Part shown: piece after piece, positions 16,240-24,434 of the stretch
Numbering within the stretch: the stretch's first letter is position 1
Layout: each line of letters opens with the position of its first letter
Source: Rhizobacter sp.
GTDB lineage: Bacteria; Pseudomonadota; Gammaproteobacteria; Burkholderiales; Burkholderiaceae_C
DNA length: 64,000 nucleotides
NCBI GenBank assembly: GCA_019635355.1
Contig: JAHBZQ010000001.1
Span: forward strand, 3,224,001-3,288,000
Direction: 5' to 3'
Translations under genes and position numbers: made by a program
The notes under the pieces: generated by a model
The model's database searches: none
What the model was told of the DNA's origin: nothing
Seen by the model: the letters and a program-made list of their open reading frames with translations, nothing else

Positions 16240-17379
16240 ATGAAGCGCAGACACCTCGTGATCGGCAGCCCCGCCATCGTCGCCGGCAGCATGCTCGGCC
16301 CCTGGGCGGCCAGCCGCGCCGCCAACGGCCCGGTCATCAAGTTCGGTCAATCGGCCTCGCTGAGCGGCGGCCAGGCCAGCTACGGCAAGGACATCCGCGA
16401 CGGCATCACCGCCGCCTTCGCCGCGGCCTCGGCCGTGCCGGGCAGCCCGCGCTTCGAACTCGTGACGCTGGACGACGGTGGCGTGAAAGACCGCTGCATC
16501 CAGAACGTGAACACGCTCGTCGAAGGTGGCGTGTCGGCCATCGTCGGCCTCACCAACGGCATCGCGGCCGAGGCCTGCGTGCCGCTGGCCAACAAGGAAC
16601 AGATGGCACTGCTGGGCACGGCCAGCGGCAACATGGGCCTGCGCACCGGCGTGTCGGGCGGGGTGTTCCATGTGCGCGCCGGCTACGACCTCGAATACAA
16701 GCGCATGGCGAACTACATCAAGGAGTTCGGCATGCGCCGCATCGGCTACGTGTACCTGAAAGACACCTCGCCGGCCAACCTGGCGGTGATGACGCAGGCG
16801 CTCAACGCGGTGCAGATCACACCGACGGTGTCGATCGCGATCGAACGCGCCGGCACCAACTTCGAAGACGTGGCCGCCTCGCTGCTGGCCGCGAAAGTCG
16901 ACATCGTGCTGATCTCGGCCAACGCCGGCCCGGTGGCCACCATCATCGACCACATGTCGAACGCGAAGTACCCGGGGCTCTTCTACGCCTCGTCGTATGC
17001 CGGCCAGGGGCTGATGGACACGCTCACCGCGCGCAAGCAGAGCTGCATCATGAGCATGGTGGTGCCGCGCCCGAACTCGGGTGCCGCCAACGTGGTGAGC
17101 CGCGCCAAGCAGGACTTCGCCGCGTTCGGCGGTGAGGCCAAGCTCGGCATCACCACGCTCGAGGGCTACATCGCCGGCCGCACCGCCATCGAAGCGGCGC
17201 GTGCCGCACTCAAGGTGAGCGGTGGCGAGCGGGTGAGCCGTGCGCGCCTGAAGGAATCGATCGCCGGCCTGCGCACCGACCTCGGTGGCTACCGCGTGGA
17301 GTTCGCACCCGGCGTGACGCAGGGCTCGCAGTACGTCGACCTGATCGCGATCGACCGCTACGGGCGCCTGGTCGGCTAA
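16240..17379 (+). CDS. ABC transporter substrate-binding protein, branched-chain amino acid/urea/amide type
   Basis: A 379-residue periplasmic binding protein of the Peripla_BP_6 class. A signal peptide (MKRRHLVIGSPAIVAGSMLG, ending SRA-AN) is followed by IKFGQSASLSGGQASYGKDIRDGI, the hallmark N-lobe start of LivJ/UrtA-type receptors. Later motifs (GLTNGIAAEACVPLANKEQMALLGTASG, ITTLEGYIAGRTAIEAARAA) fit the family. No permease or ATPase genes are adjacent, so it is an orphan receptor or feeds a transporter elsewhere. The ATG at 16240 has a good AGGGAGAG ribosome-binding site. Confidence 0.9.
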   Translation: MKRRHLVIGSPAIVAGSMLGPWAASRAANGPVIKFGQSASLSGGQASYGKDIRDGITAAFAAASAVPGSPRFELVTLDDGGVKDRCIQNVNTLVEGGVSAIVGLTNGIAAEACVPLANKEQMALLGTASGNMGLRTGVSGGVFHVRAGYDLEYKRMANYIKEFGMRRIGYVYLKDTSPANLAVMTQALNAVQITPTVSIAIERAGTNFEDVAASLLAAKVDIVLISANAGPVATIIDHMSNAKYPGLFYASSYAGQGLMDTLTARKQSCIMSMVVPRPNSGAANVVSRAKQDFAAFGGEAKLGITTLEGYIAGRTAIEAARAALKVSGGERVSRARLKESIAGLRTDLGGYRVEFAPGVTQGSQYVDLIAIDRYGRLVG

Positions 17380-17435
17380 GAGGAGTCATTCCCCTGGCCG
17401 ATGGGGTCCATCGGCCGGGGAGGCGTCATCGCACG

Positions 17436-17855
17436 TCAGTCGCGGTCCTTGCCGTGGCCCTTGCCATGGCCCTTGCCCGGGTGCTTGTCCTTCGGACCGC
17501 CGCGGCCATGCTCGTGCTCGTAGCGCTCGCGCACCCAGCTTTCCTTGACGAAGTACACCTGCTGCCCGCACGCGTTGTAGCGGCGGCAGTGCTTGCGCCA
17601 GTTCTTCTGGTGGCCGGGCGGCACGTAGAGGTACACCGGCTGCGCCGGCACCACGACGGCCGGCTGCGCGATCACCACCGGCCGTGCGTAGACCACGGGC
17701 GGGGGCGGCATGTTGCCGATGTCGATGCGGCCGTAGACACCCGGCTGCGCCACCTGCACCGACACACCCACGCTGGTCTGCGCCGAGGCGGCGCCGCCGC
17801 ATGCCAGGGCCGCAACGGCGGCCGCGAGGCCCAAGAGATTCGAAAACTGCTTCAT
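17436..17855 (-). CDS. Secreted basic protein with Gly/Lys/His-rich tail
   Basis: A 139-residue protein: signal peptide (ending ASA-QT), a proline/valine-rich middle (PPPPVVYARPVVIAQPAVVVP), a conserved central part (HQKNWRKHCRRYNACGQQVYFV) and a charged tail rich in HGKG repeats. Similar proteins are common in Burkholderiales but uncharacterised. It is the last gene of a four-gene operon; its ATG overlaps the stop of the response regulator gene (ATGA). The His/Lys tail might bind metal or polyanions, but this is only a guess. Confidence 0.7.
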   Translation of the reverse strand: MKQFSNLLGLAAAVAALACGGAASAQTSVGVSVQVAQPGVYGRIDIGNMPPPPVVYARPVVIAQPAVVVPAQPVYLYVPPGHQKNWRKHCRRYNACGQQVYFVKESWVRERYEHEHGRGGPKDKHPGKGHGKGHGKDRD

Positions 17856-18349
17856 GACACTGCTCCGTGAACAAAGGCACCCTGGGGTCGTGTGCCGCCG
17901 TGGCGGGCCAGCACGTCGGCCAGGGCGCGGGCCGAGAAAGGTTTGAGGATCACATCATCCATCCCCGCCGCGCGGTAGGCCTCGCATTCGGTGCTCATCG
18001 CGCTCGCCGTGACGGCGACGATGGGCGTGCGCATGCGATGGTGCTCGCGCTCCCACTGGCGGATTTGCCGCGTGGCCTCGATGCCGTTGGCCACCGGCAT
18101 CAGGTAGTCCATCAGCACCAGCGTGTAGCCCCCGGCCTTCACCGCCGCGACGGCCTGCTCGCCATCGGTGACGAGCGTGGCGTCGACGCCGTGGTGGTCG
18201 AGCATCAGCGTGAGCAGCAGCGCCTGCACCGGGTCGTCTTCCACCACCAGCACGTGGGTGCGGCGGCTGCCGGCGATGAAGGTCGGAGCGTCGTGGCGCT
18301 CGTGCCAGAGCGGCGCCCGGCGTGGCGAGGGGTTGAGGTCGGTCTTCAT
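17852..18349 (-). CDS. Stand-alone response regulator (receiver domain only)
   Basis: A 165-residue protein with one receiver domain (about 31-150). The acidic pair is in VVEDDP (residues 36-40), the phospho-acceptor is D81 in LVLMDYLMP, and K136 lies in VILKPFS. There is no output domain, only a roughly 30-residue N-terminal extension. The MDxxMPxxxGIEATRxIR form is typical of receivers from hybrid kinases. No kinase gene is adjacent. It is embedded in an operon with ATGA overlaps on both sides (with the DUF5666 gene and the small secreted-protein gene), which is unusual for a signalling protein. Confidence 0.88.
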   Translation of the reverse strand: MKTDLNPSPRRAPLWHERHDAPTFIAGSRRTHVLVVEDDPVQALLLTLMLDHHGVDATLVTDGEQAVAAVKAGGYTLVLMDYLMPVANGIEATRQIRQWEREHHRMRTPIVAVTASAMSTECEAYRAAGMDDVILKPFSARALADVLARHGGTRPQGAFVHGAVS

Positions 18350-19554
18350 CGTTCGAATCGAATGGAATCGGCGTGGATCCGCACGCCGCCCGAGGGCAGG
18401 CCGCGCACCTCGAGCCGGGCGCCGACCGCGAGATCGCCGGCGCTGCCGGCGGCGAAGCGGGTGCTGCCGTCCCAGGCGACGGTGACGCCGCGCAGCACCA
18501 GGGTCTGCGCGCCGAAGTCGATCGACTCGACCGCCCCGTGCAGCTCGAACTCCTGCCGGCCGCCGCGCTTGAAGTCGACCACGCTGGCCACCAGCACTCC
18601 GGCCCGCATGACCCCTTCGACCTCCACGCGCTCGCCATCGGCCAGGTCGGCCAGCGTGCCGTGGCGCACGCTCACGCCGGGGCCGCTCGCGTCCACCGGC
18701 AAGCCGGCCACACGGAAACTGGCGCTGCTGGCATAGCCACTCACGAAGCCCTCGAGTTCGGCCTCGTCGTCGTCGGGGAACTGGCGCTGCGCGCTGTGCA
18801 CCGAGCTCGCCACCCAGCGCCCCGACACCGGCGTGGTGTTGAGGCTCACCCGCACCGACAGCCCGTCGGCGAGCGTCGGCAGCGAGGCCGGGGCCACGCT
18901 GCCGTAGTCGATGAGCGCAGCCCCGATCGCGAAGGTGCGCACCGGCGGGCCCTGCAGGGCGCTGATGCGGCCACGCAGCGTGTACTGCGCCAGCGACGCG
19001 CGCCGCTCGATGCGCGTGGCGGTGTAGCGGCCCGCGCTCGGGTCGTAGAAGCCGTGCACCGCCGCCAGCTGGCCCGCCAGCACGTCGGCGAGGCCAGCGG
19101 CATAACCGTCGAAGAGCGTGTCGGCGTCGACGAGCACCGTCTGGCCCAGTACCACGAGCGTCGAGCCCGGCACGTCGACCGACTCCACCGGCCCCGCGAT
19201 CTCATGGCCGAACTGGATCTGCCGCGCCGTGCCCTGGCCGGAGTTGCCGCGCAGCCGGCCCTGCACCTCGACGACCATGCCCAGGCGCAGGTCGCTGCGC
19301 GGGTGCATCACACCGTCGTCGTCGATGACGATCGCCTGGCCGTCGTCGAAGCGCAGGCCGTTGACGATCACCGAGCCGAAGCCGCTCAGGCGGCCGGAGG
19401 TGGTGCTCGGGTCTTCCACGGTCTGGCCGGTGCCGCCGCTGTCGACCCCGCCGCAACCGGGCAGCACCGCGGCCAGCAGCAGGAGGGCCAGCACGGCCGC
19501 CAGCGAAAGCGCGGCGGTGGTGGATGAGGACGCCGTGAACCGCAGGCGCTTCAT
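18346..19554 (-). CDS. DUF5666-domain lipoprotein
   Basis: A 402-residue predicted lipoprotein: a hydrophobic leader ends in VLPGC-GG (lipobox Cys at about residue 34). The rest is built of repeated beta-rich units (GFGSVIVNGLRFDD, VEVQGRL, GPVESVDVPGSTLVVLGQTVLVD, GAVESIDFGAQTLVLRGVTV), characteristic of DUF5666. The function is unknown. It is the second gene of the operon, translationally coupled (ATGA) to the DUF6502 gene upstream and the receiver gene downstream. Confidence 0.85.
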   Translation of the reverse strand: MKRLRFTASSSTTAALSLAAVLALLLLAAVLPGCGGVDSGGTGQTVEDPSTTSGRLSGFGSVIVNGLRFDDGQAIVIDDDGVMHPRSDLRLGMVVEVQGRLRGNSGQGTARQIQFGHEIAGPVESVDVPGSTLVVLGQTVLVDADTLFDGYAAGLADVLAGQLAAVHGFYDPSAGRYTATRIERRASLAQYTLRGRISALQGPPVRTFAIGAALIDYGSVAPASLPTLADGLSVRVSLNTTPVSGRWVASSVHSAQRQFPDDDEAELEGFVSGYASSASFRVAGLPVDASGPGVSVRHGTLADLADGERVEVEGVMRAGVLVASVVDFKRGGRQEFELHGAVESIDFGAQTLVLRGVTVAWDGSTRFAAGSAGDLAVGARLEVRGLPSGGVRIHADSIRFER

Positions 19555-20486
19555 GGGCTGCTCCTTCGTGCGGCCTTGCGGGCGGCAGCGCGCCGCGGGG
19601 CCTTCTCGGTCTCGTCAGGTGGGGAGGCGTCGGGCGCGGCGGCGGCACCGTCTTGCATCGGTGCGTGGTAGCCGTAGAGGCCCACGCGCAGGCGCTGGTC
19701 TTGCGGGCGGCCGTTCGCGGCGTCATCGTCGATCGCCTGTTGCAGCACGGGCGCCAGCGCCCGCAGCAGGTGCTGCCATTGCTCGCGGATCAGCGGCTGC
19801 AGCCGCTGCACCGATTCGGCCGAGAGTTCGTCGGCAAACACGGCCTGCTCCAGGTGCAGCGGCTTGGGCGCGAGCACGTTGGCCACCGCGGCACGCAGGT
19901 GGTCGCCCACGTTGCTGGCCACGAAGCCGAGCATGCGCGGCTCGTCTCCAGCGGGGGTGAAACGTTCGAGCAGGAGTTCGACCCGGTCGGTCGACTCGTC
20001 GAGCCGCGCGAGCCCCAGGCGGCTCAGCTCTTCGAGCAGGCTGCGCGGGTGCACGTCTTTCGTGACCGACTGGGCCAGGGCCTCGAAGCTGGCCCCGGCG
20101 CCCTGGCGCGGCAGCGAGGTCTGCTCGCGCCAGGCCGGGTCGCTGAGCCAACGGGTGAAGACCTGGGTGGCCGGCGTGCGCTTGGCAGTGAGCACAGGCT
20201 CTCGCTGCAGCAGTCGATTCACCTCGCGCCGGTGCAGGCCGGTGGCGGTGCTGACCCGGCTCACCGCCCGGTGCGGCGTCACATCGGGGTGGGCGGCGAG
20301 GGCGGCGTCGACGAAGGCGCCGCGCAGCAGCTCGTCAATGTCGGCGTGGTGCAGGCCGCGGGCGATCGCCAGTTCGGCCAGCGGCCTCAGCAGCGCGCGG
20401 CAGGCGGCCAGCACCGCCGACGCGTCGGGCGCGGAGGGCGGAGTGGCAGGCGGCGGGGTGAGGTCGTCGAGGAACAATGCGTGCAC
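19551..20486 (-). CDS. DUF6502-family protein
   Basis: A 311-residue protein. The N-terminal region (LRPLAELAIARGLHHADIDELLRGAFVDAA, VSRVSTATGLHRREVNRLL; residues 35-95) resembles a helix-turn-helix followed by a family-specific domain, matching DUF6502. The C-terminus is Ala/Arg/Lys-rich and disordered. It is probably a DNA-binding or regulatory protein; in betaproteobacteria this family often sits next to a DUF5666 lipoprotein, as here. It is the first gene of a four-gene coupled operon, with a perfect dyad 30 bases upstream (20516-20538). Confidence 0.8.
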   Translation of the reverse strand: MHALFLDDLTPPPATPPSAPDASAVLAACRALLRPLAELAIARGLHHADIDELLRGAFVDAALAAHPDVTPHRAVSRVSTATGLHRREVNRLLQREPVLTAKRTPATQVFTRWLSDPAWREQTSLPRQGAGASFEALAQSVTKDVHPRSLLEELSRLGLARLDESTDRVELLLERFTPAGDEPRMLGFVASNVGDHLRAAVANVLAPKPLHLEQAVFADELSAESVQRLQPLIREQWQHLLRALAPVLQQAIDDDAANGRPQDQRLRVGLYGYHAPMQDGAAAAPDASPPDETEKAPRRAAARKAARRSSP

Positions 20487-20515
20487 GGACGGGCCACGGG
20501 AAGGCCGACTCTACC

Positions 20516-20538
20516 TGAATGTGCTTTTTGCACATTCA
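20516..20538. promoter_or_regulatory. Perfect 9-bp dyad upstream of the DUF6502 operon
   Basis: TGAATGTGC (20516-20524) and GCACATTCA (20530-20538) flank TTTTT. It lies 30 bases upstream of the DUF6502 ATG and 26 bases beyond the stop of the mtfA gene. Read on the transcribed minus strand it has an A5 loop and no T run after the stem, so an operator is more likely than a terminator. Confidence 0.5.
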
Positions 20539-20564
20539 TGGGTTTGTCCGGGGTCGGCCCTCGG

Positions 20565-21389
20565 TCACGACCAGGACAGCGGGTTCAGCCGGTAGCAGCG
20601 CGCGAGCTCGTCATACAGCGCGGGGTGCCGCTCGGCCAGCGCCTGCGGCTGCTCGAAGAAGACCTCGCTCGCCACCGCGAAGAACTCGGCCGGGTGGGTG
20701 GCGCCATAGGGGTTGAGCAGCGTCGGCATGCCGCCCTCGACGGCCGACTGCAGCTGCGCGAACTCGGCCGTCATCACCTGCGCCCAGCATTCGCGCGCGC
20801 GGCGGCCGGGCACGTGCGGGGCGCCGTTGGCAGCACCGTTTTCCTGGTCGAGCTGGTGCGCGAACTCGTGGATCACCACGTTCTGCCCATCGCCCGGCGA
20901 GGCGGCGCCGTCGAGCGTGTCTTGCCACGACAGGATCACCTGGCCCTGCGACCACGACTCGCCCGAGAGCGCGAGCCGCTGCTCCTGCAGCACACCGCTG
21001 CCATCGGCATGCACCCGGTCGACGGCAAAGGCGCCGGGGTAGACCAGCACCTGCCGCAACAACGGGTAATACGCCGGCCGCCGCCGGTTGAGCAGCAGCA
21101 GGCAGGCCTGCGCCGCGATGGTGATGCGCATCTCGTCGGTGACCGTGAGGCCAGCGCAGCCGATGAAGGGCTTCTCGGCCACGAACACCTGGATGTGCTT
21201 CTTCAGCTGCAGCTGCAGGTCAGCCGGCAGGTGCCGCACATAGGGCACTCGGCGGCGCAGGATCTCGCGCCAGGCCTGTGGAAACGGCTGGCGGCGTACA
21301 CGCGCACGCCGCAGCGCCACCCACAGCGGCTGGCCGGCGAACCAGGCCACGAGCAGCGCCATCACACCGAAGGCGACAAAGAGGGTCAC
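20565..21389 (-). CDS. mtfA: MtfA-type zinc-dependent peptidase (M90)
   Basis: A 274-residue protein with an N-terminal hydrophobic segment and the M90/MtfA domain. The zinc motif is H174-EFA-H178 in VVIHEFAHQLD, with the third ligand likely E235 in HPAEFFAVASEVFF. Segments RIPxx-like PYVRHLPADLQLQLKKHI and FIGCAGLTVTDEMRITIAAQACLLLL are family hallmarks. In E. coli, MtfA binds Mlc and affects glucose PTS regulation; whether that role holds here is unknown. The gene is followed by the DUF6502 operon in the same direction. Confidence 0.92.
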   Translation of the reverse strand: MTLFVAFGVMALLVAWFAGQPLWVALRRARVRRQPFPQAWREILRRRVPYVRHLPADLQLQLKKHIQVFVAEKPFIGCAGLTVTDEMRITIAAQACLLLLNRRRPAYYPLLRQVLVYPGAFAVDRVHADGSGVLQEQRLALSGESWSQGQVILSWQDTLDGAASPGDGQNVVIHEFAHQLDQENGAANGAPHVPGRRARECWAQVMTAEFAQLQSAVEGGMPTLLNPYGATHPAEFFAVASEVFFEQPQALAERHPALYDELARCYRLNPLSWS

Positions 21390-21456
21390 GCGCGGGCCTT
21401 TGAAGCGGGGAGACCTGCCAGTTGAGGCCCCGGCCCGCCGGTTTCAAGTCACCGCC

Positions 21457-21807
21457 CTACTTCACCCGATCGCCATAGGAGATGGCCGCGAGCCGGCCCG
21501 ACTCGAAGCGCAGGGTGGTCATGAACTGGCCTCGCCCGGGGTTGTAGGTCCACTCGTCGACGGTCTCGCAGGGCGTCACGTTGACGATGGTCGTGCCGCC
21601 TGGGGCCGGGGTCGGCGTCTGCGCGACGGGCTTGCAGAACGACTCGCGGTGCACCGGCTCGCCGCATTTCTGCAGAACCGAGGCCTTGCCCTCGCCGACG
21701 TTGGCGAGGTCGTTCTTGCAGCGCATCGATTGCGCCTGGCTGTGCGTTGCCGTCAACGCGGCGACGGCCGCCAGCACGAGGGCGGCCTGGTCACGGGGGC
21801 TCATCAT
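21457..21807 (-). CDS. DUF2845-domain secreted protein
   Basis: A 116-residue protein with a signal peptide (cleavage near SQA-QS). MRCKNDLANVGEGKASVLQKCGEP is the typical DUF2845 core, with paired cysteines, followed by DEWTYNPGRGQFMTTLRFESGRLAAI. This resembles small periplasmic SmpA/BamE-like or DUF2845 proteins; the function is unknown. Two consecutive ATGs (21805-21807 and 21802-21804) are possible starts. Monocistronic. Confidence 0.8.
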   Translation of the reverse strand: MMSPRDQAALVLAAVAALTATHSQAQSMRCKNDLANVGEGKASVLQKCGEPVHRESFCKPVAQTPTPAPGGTTIVNVTPCETVDEWTYNPGRGQFMTTLRFESGRLAAISYGDRVK

Positions 21808-21908
21808 GAGGGGCTCCGGTTGGGCGTGGGCGATGCGCCGGATCATCGCGCCGGCGCCCCCGGGCCGTCATGGCCGCTCTGTAAAGCCCAGGCAAAGATG
21901 CCTGTCGT

Positions 21909-22340
21909 TCACTCGCGGGTGAGGTGGAAGAAGAAGTCCAGCGGCTTCCCCTTGATGTCGCCGAGGCCGATGATCACGTTGTCGGTGACCTTGCGGAAGT
22001 AATCCATGATCGGCTGCTTGTCGTAGATCAGCGCGGCCGACACCACGCCGTTGTGCGCCACCTCGCGCAGCTGCGCGAAGCCGAGCTTGTCGTAGGAATA
22101 GATGGAGCCGTCTTCGGCGCGACACATCAGCGGGTCGACGTGCTCGCGCGAGACGAAGCGCTTGCCGTACCACTTGATCGGGTCGGGGTCCTTGCCGCCG
22201 TCGAACTTGCCGCCGCGCCACATGCCGATGATCTCGGCGGCGCTGATGGGCTTGAGCTGGTCGAAGAGGGGCATCAGCATCGAGGCCGGGTAGGCGGCCT
22301 TGGTGGCGATCATCTCCAGCAGTTGGGTCTCTGCACTCAT
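21909..22340 (-). CDS. GXWXG / DUF4334-domain protein
   Basis: A 143-residue protein. EIIGMWRGGKFDGG is the GXWXG domain, and DYFRKVTDNVIIGLGDIKG with DFFFHLTRE is the DUF4334 domain. Such proteins are often annotated as possible lipid- or ligand-binding (lipocalin-like) and appear in catabolic clusters. Here it is the last gene of the long operon beginning with the Bug binding protein. No enzymatic function can be assigned. Confidence 0.85.
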   Translation of the reverse strand: MSAETQLLEMIATKAAYPASMLMPLFDQLKPISAAEIIGMWRGGKFDGGKDPDPIKWYGKRFVSREHVDPLMCRAEDGSIYSYDKLGFAQLREVAHNGVVSAALIYDKQPIMDYFRKVTDNVIIGLGDIKGKPLDFFFHLTRE

Positions 22341-22370
22341 GTTGTCTCCCTTGAAGGTTGGTTGAAGAAG

Positions 22371-22898
22371 CTATTCAGGCGTGAGGTCGAGCGCCACGAG
22401 GAAGCGCGACACCATGTTGTAGGACGAGATCACCGCGATCAGCTCGACGAGGTGGGTGTCGTTGGCGAGCGCCGCACGCGCCGCGGCGAAGGTGGCATCG
22501 GCCACTTTCACGTCGCGTGTCATCTCCACCGTGAGTTGCAGTGCGGCCCGCTCGGTGGCGTTGAAGCGCGAGGCGTCGATCGCCGGCAGCTTGCGCAAAG
22601 CCTCGAGCTGCGCGGGCGTGCCACCCGCGTCGAGAAAGGGCTGGCTGTGGTGGTGGAACTCGTACTCCGCACCGTTGAGCACCGCCACGCCCAGCATGCC
22701 GATCTCGCGCAGCAAGGGCGACAGCGACAGCTCGGTGCGCACGCGACCCATCATCAAGCCCCAGCCGGTGGCGAACGGGGTGCTGTAGAGCAGCAGCCGG
22801 TCGAGCTCGGCGAGCCGGCCGCCACGGCGTTTGCGGATCGCTTCGACCAGCTCGGGCGGGCCGGCCTCTTCGTCGGTGATGCAGGGAATGCGGGGCAT
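22371..22898 (-). CDS. Carboxymuconolactone decarboxylase-like (AhpD fold) protein
   Basis: A 175-residue all-helical protein of the CMD/AhpD-like family (LYSTPFATGWGLMMGRVRTELSLSPLLREIGMLGVAVLNGAEYEFHHHS). The CxxC redox motif of AhpD is absent and replaced by AEYEFHHHS, as in the CMD-like subgroup. It could be a gamma-carboxymuconolactone decarboxylase-type enzyme acting on the operon's substrate. It lies 10 bases after the SDR gene. Confidence 0.85.
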   Translation of the reverse strand: MPRIPCITDEEAGPPELVEAIRKRRGGRLAELDRLLLYSTPFATGWGLMMGRVRTELSLSPLLREIGMLGVAVLNGAEYEFHHHSQPFLDAGGTPAQLEALRKLPAIDASRFNATERAALQLTVEMTRDVKVADATFAAARAALANDTHLVELIAVISSYNMVSRFLVALDLTPE

Positions 22899-22908
22899 GG
22901 TCTTCCTT

Positions 22909-23775
22909 TCAGCGCAGCTGCAGGCCGGTGATGCCGCCGTCGGCCACGATCACCTGGGCGTTGACGAACGAAGCCTCGTGCGAGAGGAGGAAGAGTGTGG
23001 CGTAGCCCACCTCCCACGCCGTGCCTTCGCGGCCGAAGGGCAGGCGTTGCGCCGCGCGGGCCGGGCGGCGGGCGCTGGCGTTGCGGCCGAGCGGGGTGTC
23101 GATGGGGCCGGGGGCGAGCACGTTGGCGCGCACGCCGAGCGCTTCGCCTTCGAGGGCCACGTGGCGACACAGCCCGGCGAGCGCGGCCTTTGAGGTGTCA
23201 TACGACGGGATGCGCGTGCCGGGGCGCAGGCTCGCCGTCGACGAGATGAAGACGATGGCGCTGCCGGGTGCCAGCACCGGCAGGCCGGCTCGGCAGAAAA
23301 GCATGTGGGCGCGCAGGTTGACGGCCATCGCGGCGTCCCACGCGTCGGGCGTCTGGCCGGCCAGCAGCGGCGGGCCGCCGATGCCGACGTTGATGACCAG
23401 GCCGTCGAGCTTTCCCATCGCCGCCAGGCTCTCCTGCACCGCACGCTCGATGTCGGGCGGCTGCGCCACGTCGGCGATCACGGGAAAGGCCTGGCCGCCT
23501 TCGCGCTGGATCAGGTCGACCGTCGCCTGCGCCGCCGCGGCATCGCGGTCGAGGCAGGCCACGTGCGCGCCTTCGCGCGCGAGCAGCACCGCGATGGCGC
23601 GGCCATTGCCGGTGGGCGGCGACGGGTCGTCGGGCACCACCTGCTGGCCGGCGCCGACCACGAGCACCGAGCGGCCCTGCATGCGCCCGCGCGCGGGGGC
23701 GCGGCCCAGGGTTTCGTCGAAGACGTGGCGGGCGGGGTCGGGCTGCGTGAGGCCGCGGGCGGGAAGATCGCTCAT
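22909..23775 (-). CDS. SDR-family oxidoreductase in catabolic operon
   Basis: A 288-residue short-chain dehydrogenase. The cofactor loop (VVGAGQQVV...GNGRAIA, residues 40-62) carries an insert between the first Gly and the GNGRA segment. The catalytic set is S in FISSTASL, with Y and K in PSYDTSKAAL. The C-terminus (SFVNAQVIVADGGITGL) is standard. It probably oxidises a hydroxyacyl intermediate of the pathway. Its ATG overlaps the CoA-transferase B stop by four bases. Confidence 0.88.
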   Translation of the reverse strand: MSDLPARGLTQPDPARHVFDETLGRAPARGRMQGRSVLVVGAGQQVVPDDPSPPTGNGRAIAVLLAREGAHVACLDRDAAAAQATVDLIQREGGQAFPVIADVAQPPDIERAVQESLAAMGKLDGLVINVGIGGPPLLAGQTPDAWDAAMAVNLRAHMLFCRAGLPVLAPGSAIVFISSTASLRPGTRIPSYDTSKAALAGLCRHVALEGEALGVRANVLAPGPIDTPLGRNASARRPARAAQRLPFGREGTAWEVGYATLFLLSHEASFVNAQVIVADGGITGLQLR

Positions 23776-24434
23776 CGTCTGTCGTGTGTTGAGAGGGCGT
23801 TCGTCAATCGTGCATCCGTCAAGGCCTGCAGTCCATCAAAGTCCAGCCCCGGCACGATCTCGCGCACCCGCAGCTCGCCGGCGTCAACGTCGATCACCGC
23901 GAGGTCGGTGTACACGCGGTCCACCACGCCGCGGCCGGTGAGCGGGTAGCTGCACTCGCGCACGAGCTTCGGGCGGCCTTGCTTGTCGACGTGCTCCATC
24001 ACCACGAACATGCGGCGAGCGCCCACGGCGAGGTCCATCGCGCCGCCGACCGCCGGGATGGCGCCGGGGGCGCCGGTGTCCCAGTTGGCGAGGTCGCCGT
24101 TCTGCGACACCTGGAAGCCGCCGAGCACGGTGAGGTCGAGGTGGCCGCCGCGCATCATCGCGAACGAGAGCACATGGTCGAAGAGCGCTGCGCCGGGCAG
24201 GAGCGTGACCTGCTCCTTGCTCGCGTTGATGAGGCTCACGTCGGTGATCTGCGCCGGCCCCGGGCCCATGCCGAGGATGCCGTTCTCGCTGTGCAGGATG
24301 ACCTCGCGTTCGGTCGGCAGGCACTTCGCGATCAGCGTGGGGATGCCGATGCCGAGGTTCACATACGAACCGTCGGGGATGTCCTGCGCCACGCGCTGGG
24401 CCATCTGCATGCGTGTCAACGGTGTATGACTCAT
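23772..24434 (-). CDS. 3-oxoacid/3-oxoadipate-type CoA-transferase subunit B
   Basis: A 220-residue beta subunit of a class I CoA-transferase. The catalytic glutamate is E50 in LHSENGILGMGP (SENG motif), and YVNLGIGIPTLIA is the conserved N-terminal glycine-rich part. With the A subunit it would move CoA from succinyl- or acetyl-CoA to a 3-oxo acid or similar acid, feeding it to the pathway. The start is taken as the ATG at 24434, which overlaps the subunit A stop (ATGA); a start seven codons upstream is possible. Confidence 0.92.
   Translation of the reverse strand: MSHTPLTRMQMAQRVAQDIPDGSYVNLGIGIPTLIAKCLPTEREVILHSENGILGMGPGPAQITDVSLINASKEQVTLLPGAALFDHVLSFAMMRGGHLDLTVLGGFQVSQNGDLANWDTGAPGAIPAVGGAMDLAVGARRMFVVMEHVDKQGRPKLVRECSYPLTGRGVVDRVYTDLAVIDVDAGELRVREIVPGLDFDGLQALTDARLTNALSTHDRR

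Noticed and set aside
20516..20538. Reading the dyad as the terminator of mtfA
   Set aside because: On the minus strand the stem is not followed by a T run and its loop is A5. Its position 30 bases before the DUF6502 start favours an operator, though dual use cannot be excluded.
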